NCBI GenBank assembly: GCA_024685655.1
Contig: JAIKVO010000017.1
Coordinates: 1-33,991 of the forward strand
Source of the DNA: Treponemataceae bacterium
GTDB lineage: Bacteria > Spirochaetota > Spirochaetia > Treponematales > Treponemataceae
Reading direction: 5' to 3'
Length of the DNA stretch: 33,991 nucleotides
Part shown: positions 15,351 through 23,282 of the stretch, piece by piece
Layout: the number at the start of each line of letters is the position of its first letter
Position numbering within the stretch: position 1 is the first letter of the stretch
Program-made: the position numbers and the translations under genes
The notes under the pieces: generated by a model
Seen by the model: only the letters and a program-made list of their open reading frames with translations
What the model was told of the DNA's origin: nothing
The model's database searches: none

Positions 15351-15671
15351 ATGGGATTTAGGGAAAACCTTAAGGAAGTGTTGATCTATCAGGATATAAC
15401 GGTTAAGGAACTAGCTGAGCGCACAGGGATTAGCAAACATACTCTTGACCACTATCTTACGAAAAACGGTAGCCGTCCACAGGTTGAACTTGCTGTAAAA
15501 ATTGCCCGTGCTTTGAATGTATCTGTTGAGTATCTTGTATACGGCGACTCCGCATCTAATATAAATAATTCTCGTAATATCGACGGTTTAGTTACAAAAT
15601 TGGAATCGCTTGCTGACAAGGATTTTATTTTTGTAAAAAGACTTATAGAGCTTTTGTCTCAAAGGGAGTAA
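15351..15671 (+). CDS. XRE/Cro-type helix-turn-helix regulator
   Basis: The 106 residues have an N-terminal helix-turn-helix of the XRE class: VKELAERTGISKHTLDHYLT (18-37), then RPQVELAVKIARALNVSVEY (43-62) and LVYGD, the usual end of such a domain. The remaining 40 residues are a helical tail (ESLADKDFIFVKRLIELLSQ), perhaps for dimer formation. It is the only plus-strand gene in the left half and diverges from the accessory cluster. Two TGACA-N9-TGTCA sites lie upstream, so it probably represses itself and maybe the divergent genes. No Shine-Dalgarno sequence is seen before the ATG; an in-frame stop shortly upstream rules out a longer start. A convergent terminator follows. Confidence 0.9.
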   Translation: MGFRENLKEVLIYQDITVKELAERTGISKHTLDHYLTKNGSRPQVELAVKIARALNVSVEYLVYGDSASNINNSRNIDGLVTKLESLADKDFIFVKRLIELLSQRE

Positions 15672-15688
15672 TCATCAGCGAGAACAAA

Positions 15689-15722
15689 AAAGGCATACAC
15701 CACAGGAGCAGTGTATGCCTTT
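15689..15722 (-). terminator. Rho-independent terminator, mainly for the minus-strand operon
   Basis: AAAGGCATACAC and GTGTATGCCTTT form a perfect 12-base stem around a 10-base loop. On the minus strand the stem is followed by a T run, which ends the unit finishing at 15728. On the plus strand the T run is short, but the stem may also stop XRE transcripts. Confidence 0.85.
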
Positions 15723-15727
15723 AGAAC

Positions 15728-16108
15728 CTAGAACTGGTAGCTCTTTGAGAGGCTGCCGGAAATAAGCTTTACTTTTCGGGTGCCGTCGTCGTTCGTGATT
15801 ACGGCTGCTTCCGAATCTTTGTCCGCGAACGTGCGGAATATATCTTCTATGCTCTTTTTATCGAGCGTCACAACGGCAAGCTGTTCTTTTTCGGCAGCAT
15901 CGCGGAACGTAGCGTTAGCACCGGAAACCACAACACGCAGAACCCCGTTGTTTTTAAGCATTTTTACAGTTTCTTCCGCTTTGTCACCGCCACCAAAATC
16001 ATCTTTGCCAAAAATAATTTTTCCGCCAGTGTATCCTCTGGCAAAAATTTCCTCAGCTGTTACTGCGGGCTTGTCATAAAACGCAGCAGTACCGTTGATC
16101 TTTTCCAT
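15728..16108 (-). CDS. Small aconitase-swivel-like (LeuD-like) protein with lost active-site motif
   Basis: Residues 28-83 follow the pattern of the swivel domain of isopropylmalate isomerase small subunit and aconitases: YTGGKIIFGKDDFGGG, then LKNNGVLRVVVSGANATFRD, AAEKEQLAVVTLD. In LeuD the corresponding stretch is G.II..G.NFG.GSSREHA...L...G...VIA.SFA.IF..NA...GL..I.L. Here the substrate-binding SSREHA is replaced by DKAEET, so catalysis is not expected. At 126 residues it is shorter than LeuD. AAGGAG sits before the ATG. It follows the CMP-kinase-like gene by 27 bases and is the last gene before a strong terminator. The similarity is by eye and needs a profile search; a binding or regulatory role is a guess. 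Confidence 0.6.
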   Translation of the reverse strand: MEKINGTAAFYDKPAVTAEEIFARGYTGGKIIFGKDDFGGGDKAEETVKMLKNNGVLRVVVSGANATFRDAAEKEQLAVVTLDKKSIEDIFRTFADKDSEAAVITNDDGTRKVKLISGSLSKSYQF

Positions 16109-16135
16109 AAAAACTCCTTGTTCGCCTTTGGCGAC

Positions 16136-16696
16136 TCATTCTTCAGAGCAAAGCCCTTTATTTTTCAATTCTTTTATAATCTGTCCGACAATTTTGTCGG
16201 GTGTGTATTTTGCAGTATCAATTATCAAATCACAGAATGAATATTCAGAGGTGTCAATGTCATATAACCTCTTGTATCGGGAAGCATCCTGTGTATCTCG
16301 CATTTTTGTGAACGATTTTATCTCATCCAAGCTGCCGCCTTCCCTGTTAAAGATGCGTGCAGCACGTACATCATCATCGGCATAAAGATACACTTTAAGG
16401 TCAGCTTCCTTAAGCATCCAGATAGCAAGGCGGGAGCCCAGCACACAAGATGTTTTCATAGCCATTTCAACCTGACGTGTATCAACGGCTTTGTCAAAAC
16501 TGTCATCGGTCTTTGCTTTTTCGATTATCTCCGGCAGTGATAGTCCGGTTTCTTCGGCAAGCGAACGGAAAGTAAAATTTATCATTTCGATTCCGAGAGT
16601 CTCGGATAACAGGCGACTTACAGTAGTGTTTCCACAACCGCTTCTGCCTGAAATTGCGATTCGTATTTTTCTGTCAGCAGGTAAAATATATTTCAT
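16136..16696 (-). CDS. Cytidylate-kinase-like protein
   Basis: The 186 residues have the P-loop fold of the cytidylate-kinase-like family: AISGRSGCGNTTVSRLLSE (13-31), GSRLAIWML and KVYLYADDDVRAARIFNRE with the usual arginines of the lid, then RDTQDASRYKRLYDID and a closing DLIIDTAKYTPDKIV. This family phosphorylates CMP/dCMP or related substrates. The P-loop lysine is replaced by Asn (GCGNTT), so chemistry could differ from typical CMP kinases; a comparable change is, to my recollection, seen in related archaeal and spirochaetal proteins. No Shine-Dalgarno sequence is seen before the ATG; TATAAT lies directly in front of it. It follows coaX after about 110 bases and leads into the swivel-like gene. 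Confidence 0.75.
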   Translation of the reverse strand: MKYILPADRKIRIAISGRSGCGNTTVSRLLSETLGIEMINFTFRSLAEETGLSLPEIIEKAKTDDSFDKAVDTRQVEMAMKTSCVLGSRLAIWMLKEADLKVYLYADDDVRAARIFNREGGSLDEIKSFTKMRDTQDASRYKRLYDIDTSEYSFCDLIIDTAKYTPDKIVGQIIKELKNKGLCSEE

Positions 16697-16735
16697 AATT
16701 ATAATCTACAAAAAAGAATTCATTACGGCAAGTTC

Positions 16736-16763
16736 AAAAAGAATGCCATAAAGCTTTCTGGCA
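16736..16763 (-). terminator. Weak candidate terminator after coaX
   Basis: On the minus strand TGCCA and TGGCA flank a 10-base loop and a T-rich stretch follows. The stem is only 5 bases, so read-through is likely. Confidence 0.3.
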
Positions 16764-16805
16764 AGTTGCCCACGACCCGAAGTCACGGAAACTAATCAAA
16801 CCGGA

Positions 16806-17597
16806 CTACTCAAGTATCGAAGCAATCCGCCGAAGCCCTTTCAGAGTCAGCTGCTTATCGACTGTCTGGAAGACACTCGATATAGGCTTAAGCACACTGT
16901 TCAAACCGCCGGTCGCAACAATGCATATATCTTCTGGGGATGCTCCGGTTTTTGAGCACATATCAGAACGCATACGCTCTATAAGATACTCTACAAGCCC
17001 TTTGTATCCCAGCACGATACCCGATTGGATTGAGTGTATTGTGTTCGTTCCAAGGCTGTCCGGCGGTGCTTCAAGCGGAACGGAAGGCAGCTGCGCCGTG
17101 TTCTGGAACAAAGAATTCACCGCAGTGCGAAGTCCAGGAGCGATTGAGACACCAAGAATCTCCCCTTTTCCGCTTATTGCTGTAAGTGTAAGAGCAGTGC
17201 CGAAATCTACCGTTATACATGGAGATTTGAGGCTGCCATACGCTTCAACAGCATTACAGACAATATCAGAACCAATTTCGTGAACAGCCTGTTCTGGAAT
17301 TTTTATCTCAAGCTTGTCGTAAATGGCCGGTCCCACAATAAAAGGCTTTTTTCCGGTTATTCGCTCCAGAACCGTTATAAAAGGTCCTATAAGAAGCGGA
17401 ACAACGGAGCTTAAGATTGCGCTGTCAATCGATGCAAGGGTGACACCTGCGTCGCGCATAAGAGAGAACAGAATGGAACTATATTCATCTGATGTTCTGT
17501 TCGCATCGCTGTACATTCGCCATTCGTGCACAAGCTCATCATTATGGAAGAGCGCGACGACTATATTCGTATTGCCAATATCAACGGCAAGTAACAT
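16806..17597 (-). CDS. coaX: Type III pantothenate kinase
   Basis: CoaX phosphorylates pantothenate in the first step of coenzyme A synthesis. The 263 residues start MLLAVDIGNTNIVVALF, the phosphate-binding strand of the ASKHA fold, and include DANRTSDEYSS, ILSSVVP, the second acidic motif VDFGTALTLTAI, the PGLRTAVNSLFQNTAQLP block and a C-terminal ATGGL. Length and motif order match the family. AAGGAG sits before the ATG. It follows the PfkB kinase gene by 18 bases, so the two are co-transcribed. Type III enzymes do not respond to feedback by CoA and are found in many bacteria that lack coaA. Confident assignment. Confidence 0.95.
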   Translation of the reverse strand: MLLAVDIGNTNIVVALFHNDELVHEWRMYSDANRTSDEYSSILFSLMRDAGVTLASIDSAILSSVVPLLIGPFITVLERITGKKPFIVGPAIYDKLEIKIPEQAVHEIGSDIVCNAVEAYGSLKSPCITVDFGTALTLTAISGKGEILGVSIAPGLRTAVNSLFQNTAQLPSVPLEAPPDSLGTNTIHSIQSGIVLGYKGLVEYLIERMRSDMCSKTGASPEDICIVATGGLNSVLKPISSVFQTVDKQLTLKGLRRIASILE

Positions 17598-17615
17598 GAC
17601 GACTCCTTAAAACTA

Positions 17616-18542
17616 CTAGCGCAGCGTATTTACCGGGATGTTCAGCGCGGCAAACTCTTCATCAGAAAGCGTTGCTCCAGAAGTTGCCACAACCGCACCG
17701 GAAACTGTATTCGCGAGCAAGGCTGCGTTCGAAACCGAATAGCCCATCTTTCTATAAGAAATATATGCACCGATATGAGCATCGCCTGCACCGATAGTGT
17801 CTTTGACAATACTGTTCACGGCAGGAACCCCGACGGAACTGAACGTTCCGTCGTCATTTTTCTCCAAACAGAAGCATCCTCTTCGTCCGCTCGTTATTAT
17901 AACAGTGTTGTCAGTATAACCGGAAAGAATCTCCGCAGATTCGGCAGGATTCATCTTACCGGTGTACATTTCTGCCTCGTTATCACTCAAATGAAGTATT
18001 GGATGAAGACGAAGAAGTCTGTTTACATGATCAGGGTTTACAAAATTTATGCGAGAGCTGCAGGCAAAATAAATATCAACGTCCTTTTGTTTTTCGAGCC
18101 ACGTAACTATCTTTCCTTCAGTATCAGTCTCAAGTTCAAGACCACAGACATATATGCTGTCAACAGTACTCATATCGATAGAATCGAACCATTCCGGCTC
18201 AAAGGTGTATTCCGCCCCATGATGAGAAACAAACGTCCGCTCGCCTCCATCTTCTACAAAACAATAGCAGCAGCCATTTTCGCCCTCAACTCTCTTGAAG
18301 CACTCAATTCCTTTTTTCTTGTACTCGCTAAGTACGAACTCACCGTACGCGCCTGTTCCAACAGGCGAACAAAGCGTATATGGAACTGAAAGATGGCGCA
18401 ATACCTCCGATACATTGAAGGCGCATCCGCCAAGCTTTATCTCATGGCTTTCTGTATTTATATCGCTCCCGGAAGCAGGAAGCGTCTTTACTCCAATAAT
18501 TATATCCGCCACGGTGGAACCGATAATAAGCGTTCGTTTCAT
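17616..18542 (-). CDS. PfkB/ribokinase-family carbohydrate or nucleoside kinase
   Basis: The 308 residues have the PfkB fold: IIGSTVADIIIG at the start, the first signature KLGGCAFNVSEVLRHL (36-51), and the second signature DTIGAGDAHIGAYIS near 247, with the catalytic Asp in GAGD. Between them lie sheet and helix pairs typical of the family. The substrate cannot be told from sequence; ribose, other sugars or nucleosides are possible. GAGGTGA precedes the ATG. It is 15 bases after the lipoprotein gene and 18 bases before coaX, in a run of small metabolic genes. Confidence 0.9.
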   Translation of the reverse strand: MKRTLIIGSTVADIIIGVKTLPASGSDINTESHEIKLGGCAFNVSEVLRHLSVPYTLCSPVGTGAYGEFVLSEYKKKGIECFKRVEGENGCCYCFVEDGGERTFVSHHGAEYTFEPEWFDSIDMSTVDSIYVCGLELETDTEGKIVTWLEKQKDVDIYFACSSRINFVNPDHVNRLLRLHPILHLSDNEAEMYTGKMNPAESAEILSGYTDNTVIITSGRRGCFCLEKNDDGTFSSVGVPAVNSIVKDTIGAGDAHIGAYISYRKMGYSVSNAALLANTVSGAVVATSGATLSDEEFAALNIPVNTLR

Positions 18543-18557
18543 ATCTTCACCTCACTT

Positions 18558-18950
18558 TCACTTAAGCATGTCAGCAGAAGCTTTTTCCGCCTGCATTATG
18601 TTAGTACAAATATATATATCATCTTCAGAAAGCCATCCTTCATCGAAATGATACCATAAAATGACTTTGTTATTATTCTTTTCCAGTTTCTTTCCTCTGA
18701 CTTCGCAAACATCCCCCTGCCTGCCATGAGCCAGTACATCCGCTCCCAAAGAAGAGCTCGCCCTGAAAGCTGCATACGGAGATGATATTACGGCCCATTC
18801 GGATGAAGTTGCAAGTCTGTCGATTTTATTCAAATCGGCAACTTTACCCGCCCGATTTATTTTACATGAAGAGAAGAAAAAAAAGACACAAAAAAATACA
18901 GAAAACAGTATTCTATTAAGTTTATTTATTGTTTTCATTGAAGTTTTCAT
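18558..18950 (-). CDS. Lipoprotein with SH3-like domain
   Basis: The N-terminus has basic residues, a hydrophobic run and a lipobox FFSSC with Cys29, so export and lipid attachment are expected. Residues about 50-115 look like a bacterial SH3-type domain: WAVISSPYAAFRASSSLGAD, a hydrophobic G.VCEVRGK, then ILWYHFDEGWLSEDDIYI, where W(Y)....GW(L) is the usual core. Such domains bind peptides or cell-wall parts. The start overlaps the end of the Nudix gene by 29 bases; AAGG before 18950 supports it, and an ATG four codons later is an alternative. The function is unknown. Confidence 0.7.
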   Translation of the reverse strand: MKTSMKTINKLNRILFSVFFCVFFFFSSCKINRAGKVADLNKIDRLATSSEWAVISSPYAAFRASSSLGADVLAHGRQGDVCEVRGKKLEKNNNKVILWYHFDEGWLSEDDIYICTNIMQAEKASADMLK

Positions 18951-19335
18951 AAAAACGCCTTATATCATTATAAAGCATAAGATCTGAATCAACGAAATTA
19001 TCTTTCGGGATATTGTTAATTGGAACCCAGTTTATTTCGGAATGCTCAGTAAGAATCCAGTTTATATCATCCTTGTTAAAACGAACCTCATACGCAATGA
19101 GCTTCACTTTACTATCGTTATGAGTAAAAAAGCCTGTCGCTATTTCTCTTCCAACAGAGATATCGACATTGAACTCTTCCTTATATTCACGCTTCAAAGC
19201 ATCTTCGGGGTTCTCACCTTCTTCAACCTTACCGCCAGGAAATTCCCAACGGCCAGCCATTTGTCCGATATTCAGACGGCGGGCAATGAATACAAGTGAA
19301 TCGATGACAGCAATACCTGCAACAGAAATCTTCAT
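18922..19335 (-). CDS. Nudix hydrolase (MutT-like)
   Basis: The 137 residues carry a Nudix box: GGKVEEGENPEDALKREYKE followed by E, fitting GX5EX7REUXEE, with the later Gly changed. Upstream are VIARRLN-like (VFIARRLNIGQMAGRWEFPG) features seen in MutT-type 8-oxo-dGTP pyrophosphatases, and near the C-terminus HSEINWVPINNI. It may clean oxidised nucleotides or hydrolyse another NDP-X; substrate is not decided. There is no Shine-Dalgarno sequence before the ATG. The gene lies 10 bases after a membrane-protein gene and overlaps the following lipoprotein gene, so it is part of one unit. Confidence 0.88.
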   Translation of the reverse strand: MKISVAGIAVIDSLVFIARRLNIGQMAGRWEFPGGKVEEGENPEDALKREYKEEFNVDISVGREIATGFFTHNDSKVKLIAYEVRFNKDDINWILTEHSEINWVPINNIPKDNFVDSDLMLYNDIRRFYENFNENNK

Positions 19336-19345
19336 TGTAAATACT

Positions 19346-19747
19346 CTAAATAATGCTGAGAGTCGGGAAAATAAAATGTATTACAGCGGTTACTATACAG
19401 ACTATACCGATGTATTTCTTCCCTTTGATAAAAAGATTCTCGAAAAATGGTTTCATTTGAATCTTTGGCTTGGTGGGTTCATCAGGATTACTATTCATGC
19501 ATTCGATAATATAACAAATACCACCTGCGATTCCGACGACAGCAGGAAGCAGATCTCCAACCACGACATAATCCGGCTGAACGACAAATGCGAATTTCAT
19601 TACGCCTACGAAAACAGCTGCAATACCTATCACCATCTTGACGATTTTTTCCTTACCGGGAAAAAGCTCCGCAAACTTAAAGCCGCTGAAAGTAAGAGAA
19701 AGCCCCACAAGCATGTTAAAGAAAACTGAAAGAAAATAAAACTGCAT
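19346..19747 (-). CDS. Small membrane protein with about four transmembrane helices
   Basis: The 133 residues have hydrophobic segments at about 3-24, 35-56, 62-83 and 110-130, with a charged loop holding NSNPDEPTKPKIQM between the third and fourth. No family is recognised. AGGAGTG precedes the ATG. It lies between another membrane protein gene and the Nudix gene. Its role is unknown. Confidence 0.7.
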   Translation of the reverse strand: MQFYFLSVFFNMLVGLSLTFSGFKFAELFPGKEKIVKMVIGIAAVFVGVMKFAFVVQPDYVVVGDLLPAVVGIAGGICYIIECMNSNPDEPTKPKIQMKPFFENLFIKGKKYIGIVCIVTAVIHFIFPTLSII

Positions 19748-19826
19748 TTTTCACTCCTATCGGAATTATTCAGCAAAAAAGCTACAGCGTTTACGGCAGC
19801 TTCTTTATTTTGCGTACTATTTCCGT

Positions 19827-20366
19827 TCACTGCTTTTCTACAGGTGTCGAAAGGACTATATCGTTTCCGTTGACCTGTATAACTGCACCTATTTCTATTA
19901 TATCATAATCATAGAAAGTTGTCCTAAAAAAAAGCTCTTTTCCGCTATAAGTTCCTGAATCTGTATTTTTGGCGGCAACTGTCCCGGTCGAATCTTTCGC
20001 AATGAATGAAACATCGATGCTCTCAGACTTTTTAAAACTTTGGTTCTCATCAAGTTTTAATGAAACATAAACCATTTCATCAAAACTGAACGCGTTCAAA
20101 GAATAGTGAATTCCATCCCTTTTATCAGAATTCGATGTTTTTTCGACAAGAGATATCGCAATGCCCAGCGCCGTAAGAAAAACAAGCGTAAGAAACATGA
20201 TACGAGAGCCTTTTGTGGCGACAAGAACTTTTATCAAACCTTTGGGAGGAGTTTTCATATTGCCGTTGTAATAATTCTTCACTGATCTAGGCGCATTTTT
20301 CAGCCTTTCTTCACGGCTATAATAAAAATTCAGTTCGTCCTGATTTCCAGGCCGCTCCTCACTCAT
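19827..20366 (-). CDS. Single-pass membrane protein of unknown function
   Basis: The N-terminal 45 residues are charged and cytoplasmic with an acidic start, then FYYSREERLKNAPRSVKNYY. One membrane helix lies at about 54-72 (IMFLTLVFLTALGIAISLV). The rest (about 105 residues) is beta-rich and probably outside, with FDEMVYVSLKLDE and FYDYDIIEIGAVIQVNGND. No family is recognised. A GGGGGG run just before the ATG acts as ribosome site. It is probably the first gene of the unit running left to the terminator near 15690. Confidence 0.68.
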   Translation of the reverse strand: MSEERPGNQDELNFYYSREERLKNAPRSVKNYYNGNMKTPPKGLIKVLVATKGSRIMFLTLVFLTALGIAISLVEKTSNSDKRDGIHYSLNAFSFDEMVYVSLKLDENQSFKKSESIDVSFIAKDSTGTVAAKNTDSGTYSGKELFFRTTFYDYDIIEIGAVIQVNGNDIVLSTPVEKQ

Positions 20367-20460
20367 ATACCCCCCAAAAATATCCGCATATCACTCCACC
20401 ACTCCGATTACAGCACATTCCGCGCATTCGTCGAGCACAATCCTAAAATAGCTACCATTT

Positions 20461-21729
20461 TTATTTTCCGGAGTTAAAAGAATTAACAATCTGATCTGTC
20501 CGCCACCATGTTACGGATGCTTCTTTTTCTTCCGTGAACAATGCCGAGATAATTCCTTCCTCTGACAAAGACAATGCATAATAATCAATTTCTGCGACAT
20601 CCATTGCGAGCCGCCTTGTAATAACCCGCTGACCATCAGGATTAACCATTAAAAGCGAATTGCCGTCAATTCCCGCAACCACAAAGAAAAACCAGCCTGA
20701 TTCTGTCGTTCCCAAAAATTCGTAAGGAACTGGATATACCTGACGGCTCAGATCATTGCTTATTGTCTGCTCGTAGTACGGAATAACCTGCGGATTCTCA
20801 TATGTACCTGTTGTTACATTCAGAGAGAACAGCATAGACTGCACGTAAGAAATACCGAACTGCACCTTGGATGACTCATCATATTCCATTTTGCTGTAAT
20901 CAATTAGCAGATAGAGCTTATGTTCGTTTTCATCCGGAACAATTCCTGTAAGCGATGAAATGATTTCCTGAGACGAAAGAGATTCTGGTACAGGCAAAGA
21001 GCGTGAATCAACAGGTATTTTGTATAAAAGGAATCCGTCCGCCGTATACCAAAAAGCGGTCATACCATCTACATCGGCACAAATTACGACAAGCTCATTT
21101 GAAGCGGTCGTATAAAGATGCTCTATATAAGGGAAAGGCATACCGCCAGAACCTTGCTGCCCTATGTAGTCTATGAACGTACCATCGTTAGAGAAACGCA
21201 AAACAATCTGGCGCAAAAGCTGCTTTCCGTCAGCAGAAGTCTCATATCTTTCTTCCGGTACATAATCAGAGACATAAAGGTATTTTCTTTTATCAACTAC
21301 GATTTTCTCAGGTTTCTGAAAAGGAAACGAAGTGGCGCGCTGTGTTGCTTTTTTTGACGGCGTGCCATCAGTGGTTTCCTGAATCTCTGAAAACTGAATG
21401 AAAGAAGGTACAGGATTAGTTTCCGGGTTGAAATAAACAGCAAGAAGATCACCGTATGAACTGAACAGCATTATCTTTTTGGCATTACTGTCTGATATAT
21501 AGAAAAGTCCGTCGCTCATGTAAATACCAGAAGAAAAATCCGAACCATTCCTTACCGAATAAAGTTTTGTCTCATCTTCAAAGTTTCCGTACTGTATGGA
21601 AAACATTTTCTCAGATTCTATATTAGAAGTGTACCCGTCCTGCTCGCACGAAGAAAACATGAAAGAGAGCACAACTGCCATGATTGTAAAAGCCAGTGAT
21701 AAAACTGGCATGATCGATTTTTTAGTCAT
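20461..21729 (-). CDS. Beta-propeller lipoprotein
   Basis: The 422 residues begin with a lipoprotein signal ending FSSC at Cys28. The body shows repeated beta blades of NHL/6-bladed type: GIYMSDGLFYISDSNAKKIM (68-87), then PEKIVVDKRKYLYVSDYVPE, IVLRFSNDGTFIDYIGQQGS, LVVICADVDG and later blades. Repeated (L/I)Y(V/I)SD and (F)S.(D/Y)G patterns mark the inner strands. Such proteins often bind glycans or proteins in the periplasm; the exact role is unknown. There is no Shine-Dalgarno sequence, but a good promoter is placed so that transcription starts at or within about two bases of the ATG (see 21738-21766). Confidence 0.75.
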   Translation of the reverse strand: MTKKSIMPVLSLAFTIMAVVLSFMFSSCEQDGYTSNIESEKMFSIQYGNFEDETKLYSVRNGSDFSSGIYMSDGLFYISDSNAKKIMLFSSYGDLLAVYFNPETNPVPSFIQFSEIQETTDGTPSKKATQRATSFPFQKPEKIVVDKRKYLYVSDYVPEERYETSADGKQLLRQIVLRFSNDGTFIDYIGQQGSGGMPFPYIEHLYTTASNELVVICADVDGMTAFWYTADGFLLYKIPVDSRSLPVPESLSSQEIISSLTGIVPDENEHKLYLLIDYSKMEYDESSKVQFGISYVQSMLFSLNVTTGTYENPQVIPYYEQTISNDLSRQVYPVPYEFLGTTESGWFFFVVAGIDGNSLLMVNPDGQRVITRRLAMDVAEIDYYALSLSEEGIISALFTEEKEASVTWWRTDQIVNSFNSGK

Positions 21730-21737
21730 ATACCAAT

Positions 21738-21766
21738 AGAATAAAGATGTTTATTTTTGGTGTCAA
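21738..21766 (-). promoter_or_regulatory. Promoter of the beta-propeller lipoprotein gene
   Basis: On the minus strand TTGACA (21761-21766), a 17-base spacer, and TATTCT (21738-21743). Only 8 bases separate the -10 from the ATG at 21729, so the mRNA would be leaderless or have one or two leader bases. Confidence 0.65.
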
Positions 21767-21822
21767 CAGATTAGTTTTGTTTACGGAGCATTGTATCAAT
21801 CACCCGGCACGAATGAAAATAC

Positions 21823-23280
21823 TCAGAAACGGAAATAAATGAAAGGATTGTAAGACGATGCGATTAAAAACAAAACCGATATTACGAATAGAACAAGCGC
21901 GACAGCTGCTTTCAGCGCAAAAAATGCGTTCGGAGAAACTGATCTTCGCATTTTCTCAATAATATACGACGGTAAACTTCCGGCTACGATAATTCCTGGA
22001 ATTACGTAAAAAAGTTTGCTGCAGGAAGCCGCGTGTTCCGCTACGTACAAAGACAAGTCACCGGCTTTGAACGAGAACATAGTTCTAAGTACATCCAATA
22101 GATCCGAAATATTTTCGACACGGAACAAAACCCATCCTACAAGCACGATGAAAAGCGTCACTAGCTTATAAAACCAAATCACCGCCTTTTTTCTGCAGCT
22201 CATATCTTTCATGTTTTGTATGCTTTCCGTACTGATCGGCAAAAACCTTGAAAACGCATACTTTTCGAACAACAAGAATAAAGCGTAGTAAAGCCCCCAC
22301 AAAATGAAATTCCATTCTGCTCCGTGCCAGAACCCCGTAAGAAGCCACGTAACAAGGATATTGAAAACATGGCGAGCGGGCCGACATCTATTTCCTCCAA
22401 GAGGAATATAGACATAATCACGGAACCATGTTGAAAGAGTGATATGCCACCGCCTCCAGAAATCTGTGATGGAAACTGCCGTATACGGTTTGTTGAAGTT
22501 GCTTGGAAAAGTGAATCCGAACATACGCCCCAGCCCGATTGCCATTAGGCTGTAACCCGCAAAATCGAAGAAAATCTGAAGCATATATGAAACTGACGCA
22601 ATCCAAAGAATTAGAGAGCTTGCATCCGTGTAATCGGAGAAAACGCTGTCCGCAAAGACAGCGAGATTATTCGCGAGAATAACTTTTGCGGCAAGCCCGA
22701 AAAAAAACTTCATTAAGCCAGAGACAAACCCTTCAAGAGTTTCTTTGCGGCCATTTATATCAGCTGCAATATCGGTGTAGCGGACAATCGGTCCGGCAAT
22801 CAGCTGGGGGAAAAACGCGATATACATTGCCAAATATACAGGATTCTTCTGCGGAGTGATTTTTCTGCGGTACACATCAATTATGTATGACAAAGCCTGG
22901 AATGTATAAAAGCTTATACCGATTGGCAAAGAAAGACCGATTGTACGAATATCAAGTGAAAAGAACGTATTTATATTGATTATAAAGAAATCAACATATT
23001 TAAAGAAAATCAGGGCAACAAGATTAAGCATTACGGCGACAACAAGTATGAATTTTCCACGCTTTTGCCCGGCGGTATTTTGCAACAGCAAACCTGCACA
23101 ATAGTTCAGAAGAACCGAAAAAAACATAATCAGCACATATATTGGCTCGCCCCATGCATAAAAGAAAAGCGACGAAACACATAAAAGCGTATTCCGCCAT
23201 GCGCGCCACGGAAAAATGTAATACAGAAGAATGACCGCCGGGAGAAACACGAAAATGAAAACCATACTGCTGAATACCAT
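21823..23280 (-). CDS. MBOAT-family O-acyltransferase (AlgI/DltB type)
   Basis: The 485 residues are a multi-pass membrane protein with the MBOAT signatures: LPIGISFYTFQALSYIIDVY (118-137), FFPQLIAGPIVRY (156-168), the block ITDFWRRWHITLSTWFRDYV then YIPLGGNR (271-298), and the catalytic His319 in LTGFWHGAEWNFILWG. AlgI-type proteins move an acyl (usually acetyl) group across the inner membrane for O-acetylation of a glycan or polymer. GGTGAGG before the ATG lies next to the end of the DHHW-protein gene; the gap is 2 bases. The pair is typical of O-acetylation systems. The modified polymer is not coded here. Confidence 0.92.
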   Translation of the reverse strand: MVFSSMVFIFVFLPAVILLYYIFPWRAWRNTLLCVSSLFFYAWGEPIYVLIMFFSVLLNYCAGLLLQNTAGQKRGKFILVVAVMLNLVALIFFKYVDFFIININTFFSLDIRTIGLSLPIGISFYTFQALSYIIDVYRRKITPQKNPVYLAMYIAFFPQLIAGPIVRYTDIAADINGRKETLEGFVSGLMKFFFGLAAKVILANNLAVFADSVFSDYTDASSLILWIASVSYMLQIFFDFAGYSLMAIGLGRMFGFTFPSNFNKPYTAVSITDFWRRWHITLSTWFRDYVYIPLGGNRCRPARHVFNILVTWLLTGFWHGAEWNFILWGLYYALFLLFEKYAFSRFLPISTESIQNMKDMSCRKKAVIWFYKLVTLFIVLVGWVLFRVENISDLLDVLRTMFSFKAGDLSLYVAEHAASCSKLFYVIPGIIVAGSLPSYIIEKMRRSVSPNAFFALKAAVALVLFVISVLFLIASSYNPFIYFRF

Positions 23281-23282
23281 GT

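Noticed and set aside
17775-18389. Open frame of 204 codons on the plus strand within the PfkB kinase gene
   Set aside because: The minus strand has a clear kinase with both signatures; the antisense product has no motif or leader sequence.
19630-19830. Minus-strand frame of 66 codons overlapping the start of the small membrane protein
   Set aside because: More than half lies in another frame of the membrane-protein gene, and no ribosome site precedes it.
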